Shown here: positions 1 through 5,657 of the stretch, one piece after another
Layout of the letters: the number at the start of each line of letters is the position of its first letter
Position numbering within the stretch: the first letter of the stretch is position 1
Assembly: GCA_030591195.1 (NCBI GenBank)
Contig: JAUVBO010000246.1
Coordinates: 1 to 5,682 of the forward strand
DNA: 5,682 bases
Origin: Pseudomonadota bacterium
GTDB lineage: Bacteria; Myxococcota; Polyangia; GCA-2747355; JACKDQ01
Reading direction: 5' to 3'
Notes under the pieces: model-generated
Seen by the model: only the letters and a program-made list of their open reading frames with translations
Told to the model about the DNA's origin: nothing
Databases searched by the model: none
Made by a program: the position numbers and the translations under genes

Positions 1-1
1 C

Positions 2-118
2 CGCGGTTCGGGGCAGCCGTTGGTCCCCCCGGCGCGCTCGTGCTTGCGCGCGGCTACCGCGAGCTCCGACGCCGTTCGCCTCCTGGACCGCATCGACGAG
101 AAACGAGAGCGATGGTGA
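2..118 (+). CDS. 3' end of a rightward gene of unknown function (partial)
   Basis: This is an open frame entering from the left edge and ending at a TGA at 116-118. The last 38 codons end in DAVRLLDRIDEKRERW, a charged, amphipathic-helix-like C-terminus, and 32 of the 38 codons end in G or C. The stop sits exactly at the start of the first hairpin repeat (117), as expected where a gene gives way to a non-coding element. The convergent phosphatase gene ends at 237. A minus-strand frame starting with an ATG at 93-91 shares the same wobble positions, so codon bias alone cannot exclude it, but that frame lacks a ribosome binding site and its product looks less protein-like. No function can be assigned. 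Confidence 0.45.
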   Translation, partial: RGSGQPLVPPARSCLRAATASSDAVRLLDRIDEKRERW

Positions 119-150
119 GCTTGCGAAGCTCCCGCAACTATGGCGTCGGC
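117..150. repeat. Hairpin repeat, copy 1
   Basis: This 34-base unit begins with a 6-bp hairpin (GAGCTT 117-122, loop GCG, AAGCTC 126-131) followed by a tail ending CAACTATGGCGTCGGC. It matches copy 2 at 216-249 at 31 of 34 positions, in the same orientation, 99 bases apart. It overlaps the last two bases of the stop codon of the rightward gene. The layout resembles REP-type intergenic palindromes, but whether it is dispersed in the genome cannot be seen from this window. Confidence 0.6.
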
Positions 151-183
151 GGAGCGCGAACGCGCGACCGTTGTGGGGGTGAA

Positions 184-209
184 GCCGGGAAAACGACGTT
201 TTTCCCGGC
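184..209. other. A/T-cored stem-loop between convergent genes
   Basis: GCCGGGAAAA (184-193) pairs perfectly with TTTTCCCGGC (200-209) around a six-base loop, giving a 10-bp stem that is G+C-rich at its base. It lies midway between the stops of two convergent genes, where a bidirectional terminator would be useful. The T run is inside the stem rather than after it, so it is not a textbook intrinsic terminator. It could instead be an RNA-stabilising hairpin or part of the flanking repeat element. Confidence 0.5.
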
Positions 210-211
210 GA

Positions 212-234
212 GGGGGCGCTTGCGAAGCGCCCCC
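212..234. other. 10-bp GC stem-loop just after the phosphatase stop codon
   Basis: GGGGGCGCTT (212-221) pairs perfectly with AAGCGCCCCC (225-234) around the loop GCG. On the minus strand it begins two bases after the TAG stop of the phosphatase gene, so that transcript would end in, or be protected by, a very stable hairpin. No T tract follows on either strand, so Rho-independent termination is unproven. It forms the head of repeat copy 2. Confidence 0.55.
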
Positions 235-249
235 AACTATGGCGTCGGC
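216..249. repeat. Hairpin repeat, copy 2
   Basis: This is the second 34-base copy of the unit at 117-150. It differs at three positions. Two of these, at unit positions 2 and 14, are the paired bases of the stem: A-T in copy 1 and C-G in copy 2, so pairing is preserved. Flanking G and C runs lengthen the stem to 10 bp here. Bases 237-249 are also the end of the phosphatase coding sequence, including its TAG stop. Confidence 0.6.
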
Positions 250-1232
250 TGCGAAGGCGTCGCCGGCTCGGGCTCGGCCGCGGGGCCGAACCCCGGCGCG
301 GTCGGCGACGGCGCGGTCGGCGACGGCGCGGTCGGCGCAGGCGCGGTCGGCGCAGGCGCGGCCGCCGGGGTCGCGGAGAGCATCGCCTCGGCGGAGGTGA
401 CGGTGGGCTCGGGCGCACAGTCGAGCCGCTTGTCACCTGGCCGGGGTGCTGAGCAACGCTTCCAGCCGACACCGGGCGTGTAGAGCGCGACGTGGGGGCT
501 CGCCGTGCCAGCGCCCTCGATGCGGTAGACTTGGTCGTTTTCTTGCCGCAGCTTGCGTACCTGCTCGATCGACCAGCCGAGCAGGCGGTGGAGCAGGATG
601 CGGTTGATCACCCCGTGGGCGACGATCAGCACCTTGCCGTCGACGTGTCGCCGGCGCAGGTGGTCGATGAACGGCGCGGTGCGATCGAGCAGGTCCTGGT
701 AGCTCTCACCCTGGGGCACCCTGGTGGTCAACGAGTGGCTACCGAAGGACTTGGCGGTGAGCTTGCGCAGGGCGGGCAGGATCACCTGCGGCCGCGAGCC
801 CCGGGCGGCGACGACGCACTGACGGGACTCGGGGCTCTTCGCCGCCCGCTCGGGGTTGAGCAACGCGTAGCAGATCCCCTCGAGCACACCGGGCTGGATC
901 TCGTTGATCGCTGGCCAGGGTTGAATCTTGAGCTGCTTGTGGCGGGCGATCAGCGCGGCGGTGCGCTGGGTCCGCCGCGCGGCGCTGGTGTAGATCGCCA
1001 CCAGCGGCTGATCACGCAGCAACATCCAGAGCGAGACGCGGTTGAGGTAGCCAACGGCGTCGAGATCTGGATCGCCCTGCAGCCGCGAGACCCGGTTCCA
1101 CTCGGTCTGACCATGACGGGCGAGGTAGATCACTTTGGGGGTGCCGATGCCGGCGCAGCCGGCGCTGCCCATCAGCGGCGCGGCGAGCATCGCGGCAGCC
1201 AAGCCCCAGGAACAGACAGCGGTCGTCTTCAT
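237..1232 (-). CDS. Histidine phosphatase superfamily lipoprotein (phosphoglycerate-mutase-like fold)
   Basis: A 331-residue protein. Residues 1-26 form a signal peptide with a lipobox-like GSAGC, Cys26 being the expected lipidated residue, so the enzyme should be anchored on the outer face of the inner membrane or in the outer membrane. The phosphatase domain starts at once: the RHG motif in ARHGQTEWN gives the phospho-accepting His40, Arg87 lies in SAARRTQRTA, Glu118 in GVLEG fits the general acid, and His206 in VAHG is the second catalytic histidine. Cys121, Cys139, Cys260 and Cys272 could form disulfides after export. From about residue 274 the chain is a low-complexity Pro/Ala/Thr tail with four (A/S)PTAP repeats. 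The ATG at 1232 is chosen because the signal peptide follows it directly; a weak GGAAG lies 4 bases upstream, and upstream in-frame starts would run into ilvE. The ilvE stop is 37 bases away, suggesting one transcript. The substrate is unknown; the family includes phosphatases and mutases, and a secreted form argues against glycolytic mutase. Confidence 0.88.
   Translation of the reverse strand: MKTTAVCSWGLAAAMLAAPLMGSAGCAGIGTPKVIYLARHGQTEWNRVSRLQGDPDLDAVGYLNRVSLWMLLRDQPLVAIYTSAARRTQRTAALIARHKQLKIQPWPAINEIQPGVLEGICYALLNPERAAKSPESRQCVVAARGSRPQVILPALRKLTAKSFGSHSLTTRVPQGESYQDLLDRTAPFIDHLRRRHVDGKVLIVAHGVINRILLHRLLGWSIEQVRKLRQENDQVYRIEGAGTASPHVALYTPGVGWKRCSAPRPGDKRLDCAPEPTVTSAEAMLSATPAAAPAPTAPAPTAPSPTAPSPTAPGFGPAAEPEPATPSQPTP
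295..354. repeat. Four tandem 15-bp repeats inside the phosphatase gene
   Basis: Four head-to-tail copies of GGCGCGGTCGGCGAC or its variant ending GCA lie at 295-309, 310-324, 325-339 and 340-354, with a partial fifth starting at 355. The first two copies end in GAC and the last two in GCA. Read on the minus strand they encode APTAP, APTAP, SPTAP and SPTAP in the C-terminal tail. The unit is a multiple of three, so copy-number change would lengthen or shorten the tail without a frameshift. Confidence 0.85.
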
Positions 1233-1269
1233 CGGACTTCCAGGCAAAGGGTGGGCGGTTGATCGGTGG

Positions 1270-2346
1270 TTACAGGTCGATGCGCTCGACCCAGCCGTGG
1301 GTGTCCTCACGCTTGCCGTACTGCAGGTCGACGATCTCGTCGTAGAGCCGCTGTGACAGGGCGCCGGTGAGGCCATCGCCGACGGTGAGGGTCTCGCCCT
1401 TGTAGCTGAACTGCCCCACGGGGGAGATCACCGCCGCGGTGCCGCTACCGAAGACCTCCTTGAGGCTGCCGTCCTTGCACGCCGCCACCATCTCGTCGAT
1501 GCTCAGCCGGCGCTCGGTGACCTGCTGGCCCCACTCGGTGAGGATCTGGATCACCGAGTCGCGGGTCACGCCGGGCAGGATGGTGCCGGTCAGCGGGGAG
1601 GTGATCACCTCGTCACCGATGACGAAGAAGATGTTCATCGTGCCCACTTCCTCGACGTAGCGACGCTCCTTGGCGTCGAGCCAGAGGACCTGGGTGAAGC
1701 CTTCCCGCTTCGCCTCCATCTGGGCCAGCAGGCTCGCGCCATAGTTGCCGCCGGTCTTCGCCTCGCCCACGCCACCCTGGGCCGCGCGGACGTAGTTCTC
1801 GCAGACCATGATCCGCACCGGGTTGAAGCCCTCAGGGTAGTAGGCGCCGACCGGGCTGAGGATCAGGTACATCAGGTAGGTCTGCGACGGGCGAACACCG
1901 AGGAACGGGTCGGTGGCGATGATCGTCGGCCGGATATAGAGCGCGCAGCCCTCGGTCTTCGGGATCCAGTCGCGGTCGAGCAGCACCAGCTGCTTGAGCG
2001 CGTCGGCGACCTGATCCTGGTCGAAGGTCGGCATGCACATCCGATGCGCCGAGCGCTGCAGCCGCCGGATGTTCTCGGTGAAGCGGAAGAGCCGGATCCC
2101 GCCATCGACGCCACGGTAGGCCTTCAGCCCCTCGAAGATTTCCTGCGCGTAGTGCAGCGCCATGCACGCCGGATCGAGAGACAGCGGCGCGTAGGGCTCG
2201 ATCCGAGCGTCGTGCCAACCCTGGTCCGGCGAGTAGTTGCACAGGTACATGTGGTCGGTGAAGTACTGGCCGAAGCCGAGCGCGCTGTCGGCGCTCGGGC
2301 GCTGCCTGCGCTTGGACTCCTCGACGCGAGTGATCTTCAAGGACAT
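1270..2346 (-). CDS. ilvE: Branched-chain amino acid aminotransferase
   Basis: A 358-residue fold-type IV pyridoxal-phosphate aminotransferase that interconverts leucine, isoleucine and valine with their 2-oxo acids, using glutamate/2-oxoglutarate, in the cytoplasm. The cofactor lysine is Lys197 in EAKTGGNYGASL. Other family motifs are FEGLKAYRG (71-79), YIRP (137-140), EEVGTMNIFF (232-241), TILPGVTRDS (255-264) and EVFGSGTAAVISPV (297-310). The length and the GQYFTDHMY N-terminal segment match the longer, eukaryote-like BCAT group rather than the roughly 310-residue E. coli IlvE type. The mammalian redox CxxC that lies in GTACVVCPV is absent here (AVIS). The ATG at 2346 is supported by AGGAG six bases upstream. 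The phosphatase gene follows after 37 bases; the GH13 gene lies 117 bases upstream on the same strand. The assignment is firm. Confidence 0.96.
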   Translation of the reverse strand: MSLKITRVEESKRRQRPSADSALGFGQYFTDHMYLCNYSPDQGWHDARIEPYAPLSLDPACMALHYAQEIFEGLKAYRGVDGGIRLFRFTENIRRLQRSAHRMCMPTFDQDQVADALKQLVLLDRDWIPKTEGCALYIRPTIIATDPFLGVRPSQTYLMYLILSPVGAYYPEGFNPVRIMVCENYVRAAQGGVGEAKTGGNYGASLLAQMEAKREGFTQVLWLDAKERRYVEEVGTMNIFFVIGDEVITSPLTGTILPGVTRDSVIQILTEWGQQVTERRLSIDEMVAACKDGSLKEVFGSGTAAVISPVGQFSYKGETLTVGDGLTGALSQRLYDEIVDLQYGKREDTHGWVERIDL

Positions 2347-2352
2347 CTACCG

Positions 2353-2357
2353 CTCCT
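2353..2357 (-). promoter_or_regulatory. Ribosome binding site of ilvE
   Basis: AGGAG on the minus strand, six bases before the ATG at 2346. It is the best Shine-Dalgarno match in the window and fixes the ilvE start. The other starts in the window have weak sites or none. Confidence 0.7.
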
Positions 2358-2371
2358 GTCTCGGCGTTCGT

Positions 2372-2393
2372 AAACCGGGCGAAGGCCCGGTTT
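2372..2393 (-). terminator. Perfect 9-bp hairpin in the GH13-ilvE gap
   Basis: AAACCGGGC (2372-2380) pairs with GCCCGGTTT (2385-2393) around a four-base loop. On the minus strand it lies about 70 bases after the GH13 stop and 25 bases before the ilvE start, followed by only three T residues (the ones in the stem) and then ACG. It could be a weak intrinsic terminator for the GH13 transcript or a structured part of the ilvE leader. A second, smaller inverted repeat (GGTGTC 2405-2410 with GACACC 2422-2427) lies beside it. No ATG-started leader peptide is present, so classical ilv attenuation is not supported. Confidence 0.35.
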
Positions 2394-2463
2394 CCGTCCG
2401 GCTGGGTGTCGCACAATACCAGACACCTAGGACAATTCGGCCGGGAAGGAAAGACAGCTGAAA

Positions 2464-3756
2464 TTACGGCAGGATGTAAACGACCTCGGCCGGATCGAGG
2501 CTGAAGGGACGGTCTGGGAGCTTGATCGGTTTGGCCGCCGGGCGGCAAACACGAACCATCGATGGTGCCTCGCCGGCCGCCCTGCAGGCCGCGAGGTCTG
2601 ACGGCTCGAGCGTCCGGGGCTGGTGCCAGTCCTTGTTGACCAGCAGCACTGCCGCGGGAGCCTCCGAGCCGATCGCCTCGCGCTTGCACAGCACGATGGT
2701 GGACCGGTCGAAGGGGGTCAGCGCCTCCCAGTGCCCCTCGCAGCTCAACAGCGGGTGGTCGACCTTCAGCCGGTTGACGGCCGAGATGAACGGCCCGAGG
2801 TCGTGCTCCGTATCCTCCCAGTCCTCCGGCCGGGTGCTGCCCACGTCGAGCTTGCGGCGAAAGCCGAACTCGTAGCCGACGGGCATCAGCAACCCCTCGG
2901 AGAAGGCCGCGGCGAAGGAATAGCGCTGCTTCTGCACCGCCACCAGCCCACCGGTGTCGGACATCAAGCGCTCGGTGTCGTGGGACTCGGGAAAGCCCAC
3001 CGAGGGCGCCACGGCGCCGAACTCGGCGTGCTGGTCGATGGCCCAGGCCTGGTCGAAGCACCACCACTTCGAGCTGTTGCAGAGGTAGTCGAAGCCGCAG
3101 TCACGCAGGGTGCGAGCCTCGGCGAGCCGACATCCGAGGGTCTCGGCGAGGAACAGGGCGTCGGGCTTGCGCAGGCGCACGGCGTTGATCAACTGCTCCC
3201 ACAGCGCGCTCGGGACCTTGTAGGCGGCGTCGCAGCGAAAACCGTCGAAGCCGAGCTCGAGGTAGTACTGGACCATCGCCGTCCAGTAGGCCCAGAGGCT
3301 CTGGCGCTCGGACGACTTGGCGTTGTCCACCTCGGCGAGGTCTCCCCAGACGGTGACCTTGCGCGCGTCGGCGGGGTCGATGGCCGATGGGCTGACCACG
3401 TAGCCGTCCCGGTCGCGACGGTACCAGGCCGGGTGGGCCTTGATCAGCGGGCAGTCCTTGGAGGTGTGATTGACCACCAGGTCCATCATCACCTTCAGCC
3501 CCTGACCGTGGATCGCCTCGACGGTGCGCCCGAGGGCCTCCATCGCGTCGTCGGTTTCGGGAGGGATGAACAACGGGTTGAGCCGGTAGAAGTCCTTGAT
3601 CGCATACAGGCTTCCCGAGAAGCCGGAGTACTGCACCGGGTTGATGAAGACCCAGTCGAAGCCGAGCGCCGCCGCTCGCGCGGTGTGTGCAAGCCACTCG
3701 TCGAGGTGACCGACGAGGCGCGGAAACAGGTTGTAAATCAAAGGTGGTTTCGCCAT
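2464..3756 (-). CDS. GH13 (alpha-amylase family) glycosidase or maltosyltransferase-like enzyme
   Basis: A 430-residue protein with a single alpha-amylase-type (beta/alpha)8 barrel. The four GH13 regions are visible: DLVVNH (92-97), GFRCDAAYK (172-180) with the nucleophile Asp176, FLAETLG (202-208) with the acid/base Glu205, and FPESHDTE (255-262) with His259 and Asp260. A short beta-rich C-terminal domain follows from about residue 345. There is no signal peptide, so it should act in the cytoplasm on glycogen, maltodextrin or a phosphorylated maltosyl donor. The PESHDTERL and SSKWW segments recall GlgE-like maltosyltransferases, but the large N-terminal domain of GlgE is absent, so the reaction is left open. 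The ATG at 3756 is chosen because family-like sequence (IYNLFPRLVGHLDEWL) begins there; upstream in-frame sequence is low quality and enters the divergent gene. No Shine-Dalgarno is present before this start. It is transcribed away from the nucleoside kinase gene. Confidence 0.88.
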   Translation of the reverse strand: MAKPPLIYNLFPRLVGHLDEWLAHTARAAALGFDWVFINPVQYSGFSGSLYAIKDFYRLNPLFIPPETDDAMEALGRTVEAIHGQGLKVMMDLVVNHTSKDCPLIKAHPAWYRRDRDGYVVSPSAIDPADARKVTVWGDLAEVDNAKSSERQSLWAYWTAMVQYYLELGFDGFRCDAAYKVPSALWEQLINAVRLRKPDALFLAETLGCRLAEARTLRDCGFDYLCNSSKWWCFDQAWAIDQHAEFGAVAPSVGFPESHDTERLMSDTGGLVAVQKQRYSFAAAFSEGLLMPVGYEFGFRRKLDVGSTRPEDWEDTEHDLGPFISAVNRLKVDHPLLSCEGHWEALTPFDRSTIVLCKREAIGSEAPAAVLLVNKDWHQPRTLEPSDLAACRAAGEAPSMVRVCRPAAKPIKLPDRPFSLDPAEVVYILP

Positions 3757-3762
3757 CTCGGC

Positions 3763-3768
3763 AGCATA
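3763..3768 (-). promoter_or_regulatory. Candidate -10 element for the GH13 gene
   Basis: TATGCT on the minus strand ends seven bases before the A of the ATG at 3756, matching four of six consensus bases. A start site at the usual distance would fall at or next to the ATG, so the mRNA would be leaderless, which fits the absence of a Shine-Dalgarno. No convincing -35 is present (TTGTGT at a 19-base spacing is poor). This is a weak, motif-only call. Confidence 0.2.
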
Positions 3769-3842
3769 GTGAATCAGCCGAGGCGAACACAAGACCGACG
3801 GCGCTTGAGGTGTCGCCGCGAATGTGAAAAATAGGCCGGGTG

Positions 3843-5576
3843 ATGGAAAACACAGCAGACAAGAACGACGCCAGCAACCTCCCGAGCCTCGCCGATTCGG
3901 TGGAGATTCGCCTGGAGGGCAAGACGATCCGCGTACCCCACGGCACGGCCGTGGGCGACGTGTTCGCGGAGCACGACACCGGCCGGGAGCAGCCACCGCT
4001 GGCGGCCATCGTCCACAACCGCTGCGTCGACCTCTGGACGCCGCTGCGGGCCAACACCGTGGTCAAGGCGGTGGACTACCGGATGCGCGAGGGGGTGGCG
4101 GTCTATCGTCGCACCGCCTCGCTGATCCTGCTCGAGGCGGTGCGGCAGCTCTTCGGCCCGGTGGACGTCGCCATCGGCCAGGCCCAGCAGAACGGCTACT
4201 TCCACAGCATCGACACCGAGGAGCCCTTCTCGGCCGAGATGATGCAGTCGCTCGAGGAGCGGATGCGCGAGCTGGTGGCGGACGACATCCCGCTGCGCGC
4301 CGAGACCGTCTCGCTCGAGGAGGCGCGGACGCTCTTCGCCGAACGCGAGGCGGTCAGCCGGCTCAGCCTGCTGCGCACCTGGTGGGACCGGGAGGTGCTG
4401 CTCGATCTGTTCGGCGGGATCTGCGAGATTCACCACTACCCGGTGGCGCCCTCGACGGGGCTGATCGCCACCTGGCAGCTGACCTTCGACGACTCGGACC
4501 AAAGCCAGCCCAACGGCGTGATCATCCGCTTCCCGCACCGTGGTGCGCCCCGAGAGGTCCGGCCCTTCGTCAACTCGCCGCGGCTGGTCCAGACCTACCG
4601 CGAGACCGCCGAGTGGCTGCGCCTCCTCGGCGTCGAGACGGTGGGCCAGCTCAACGCGCTGACCATCGCCGGCGAGGCGGGCGAGCTGATCCGCATCGCC
4701 GAGGGCCTGCACGAGAAGAAGATCGCCCAGATCGCCGACGCGATCTGCCGCTCGCGAGAGACCGAGCCGATCAGGCTGGTGCTGATCGCCGGCCCCTCGT
4801 CGTCGGGCAAGACCACCTTCTCCAAGCGGCTGAGCCTGCAGCTGCAGGTCAACGGCGTGCGCCCGGTGGCGCTGTCCACCGACAACTTCTACGTCAACCG
4901 GGTCGACACCCCGCTCGACGAGCACGGCAAGTACGACTACGAGGCGATCGAGGCGATCGATCTCGGCCTGTTCAACGAGGTGCTCGCCGCCCTGCTGCGC
5001 GGCGAGGAGGTGCTCACCCCGCGGTTCGACTTCACGTTGGGCGAGCGCCGGTCGAAGGACCGCTGGATCCCCCTGCGCCTCGAGCAGGGTCAGGTGCTGG
5101 TGGTCGAGGGGATCCACGGGCTCAACCCTCGCCTCACCGCGGCGATCCCCGAGCGACAGAAGTTCAAGATCTACATCAACGCCCTGACCCAGGTCTGCGT
5201 CGACGACCACAACCGGATCTTCACCTCGGACACCCGCTTCCTCCGTCGCATCGTCCGCGACCGCTGCTTCCGCGGCTACTCGGCGACCCAGACGATCGAG
5301 AACTGGCCGAGCGTCCGGCGCGGCGAGATGCGCAACATCTTCCCCTACCAGGAAGAGGCCGACGAGATGTTCAACTCGGCGCTGCCCTACGAGCACGCGG
5401 TGCTGCGGCTGTCGGCCGAGCGCTTCCTCCTCGAGGTCCCGCCGGACCACCCCTCCTACGTCGATGCCTTCCGGCTGTCGCAGTTCATCAAGCTCTTCGT
5501 GCCGATGTTCGACGAGTCGATCCCCCAGACATCCTTGCTGCGCGAGTTCATCGGCGGGTCCTTTTTCGCCTACTAA
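3843..5576 (+). CDS. Nucleoside (uridine-type) kinase with N-terminal TGS and ThrRS-like domains
   Basis: A 577-residue multidomain protein. Residues 19-79 resemble a TGS domain (VEIRLEGKTIRVPHGTAVGDVF). Residues 87 to about 230 resemble the second N-terminal domain of threonyl-tRNA synthetase, including GYFHSIDTEEPFSAEMMQSL. From about 308 comes a P-loop kinase of the uridine kinase/phosphoribulokinase group: Walker A GPSSSGKT (317-324), STDNFY (345-350) with the likely catalytic Asp347, VVEGIHGLNP (420-429), and an arginine-rich RFLRRIVRDRCFRG lid-like segment (465-478). The expected reaction is NTP-dependent phosphorylation of a nucleoside to its 5'-monophosphate in pyrimidine salvage, in the cytoplasm. 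This domain order and length are known in bacterial nucleoside kinases of the Thermotoga TM0751 type. The His-x3-His of the ThrRS editing site is not present in its expected place (YRRTASLIL). Start: ATG at 3843 has AGG seven bases upstream; GTG at 3840 would add one residue. The gene is divergent from the GH13 gene, 86 bases apart. Exact substrate not determined. Confidence 0.92.
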   Translation: MENTADKNDASNLPSLADSVEIRLEGKTIRVPHGTAVGDVFAEHDTGREQPPLAAIVHNRCVDLWTPLRANTVVKAVDYRMREGVAVYRRTASLILLEAVRQLFGPVDVAIGQAQQNGYFHSIDTEEPFSAEMMQSLEERMRELVADDIPLRAETVSLEEARTLFAEREAVSRLSLLRTWWDREVLLDLFGGICEIHHYPVAPSTGLIATWQLTFDDSDQSQPNGVIIRFPHRGAPREVRPFVNSPRLVQTYRETAEWLRLLGVETVGQLNALTIAGEAGELIRIAEGLHEKKIAQIADAICRSRETEPIRLVLIAGPSSSGKTTFSKRLSLQLQVNGVRPVALSTDNFYVNRVDTPLDEHGKYDYEAIEAIDLGLFNEVLAALLRGEEVLTPRFDFTLGERRSKDRWIPLRLEQGQVLVVEGIHGLNPRLTAAIPERQKFKIYINALTQVCVDDHNRIFTSDTRFLRRIVRDRCFRGYSATQTIENWPSVRRGEMRNIFPYQEEADEMFNSALPYEHAVLRLSAERFLLEVPPDHPSYVDAFRLSQFIKLFVPMFDESIPQTSLLREFIGGSFFAY

Positions 5577-5657
5577 ACAGCACCCCCATTGACTTTTTCA
5601 CCGCCGGCACCCGTTTGCGTGGGAGCAGCTCATGTGTTAGGCGGATCGAGACGATCG
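5577..5657. other. Spacer after the nucleoside kinase gene
   Basis: There is no ORF of note and no strong hairpin with a T tract, so no intrinsic terminator is evident for the kinase gene. TTGACT at 5589-5594 looks like a -35 element, but no matching -10 lies at 16-18 bases (CGTTTG region). A CGGCAC...TTGC pair resembles a sigma-54 site, but the GG-GC spacing is one base short. Confidence 0.4.

Noticed and set aside
1..93. Leftward gene starting with the ATG at 93
   Set aside because: It has no ribosome binding site and a poor-looking product; the rightward frame ending at 118 shares its codon bias and looks more protein-like, though this is not decisive.
40..483. Long rightward open frame across the repeats and the phosphatase 3' end
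   Set aside because: Its product is low complexity, it runs through the hairpin repeats and antisense to the phosphatase tail, and it exists because high GC suppresses stop codons.
1739..1752. Third copy of the repeat tail (CATAGTTG-like match)
   Set aside because: It encodes the conserved GGNYGA motif of the aminotransferase, so the short resemblance is coincidental.
2347..2463. ilv-type attenuation leader upstream of ilvE
   Set aside because: There is no ATG on the minus strand here, no run of Leu/Ile/Val codons and no strong T tract after the hairpin.
1832..3067. 411-residue leftward frame spanning ilvE and the GH13 gene in another frame
   Set aside because: It crosses two well-supported genes out of frame and is Arg/Gly/Ala-rich without motifs.
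2623..3834. 403-residue rightward frame antisense to the GH13 gene
   Set aside because: It is the antisense shadow of a gene with clear catalytic motifs, and its product is composition-biased with no recognisable motif.
3774..5450. 558-residue leftward frame antisense to the nucleoside kinase
   Set aside because: It covers a gene with Walker A and other family motifs, and its Leu/Arg/Asp/Val-rich product is typical of high-GC antisense frames.
5605..5618. Sigma-54-like promoter (CGGCAC...TTGC)
   Set aside because: The spacing between the GG and GC elements is one base short, and sigma-54 recognition is strict on this spacing.
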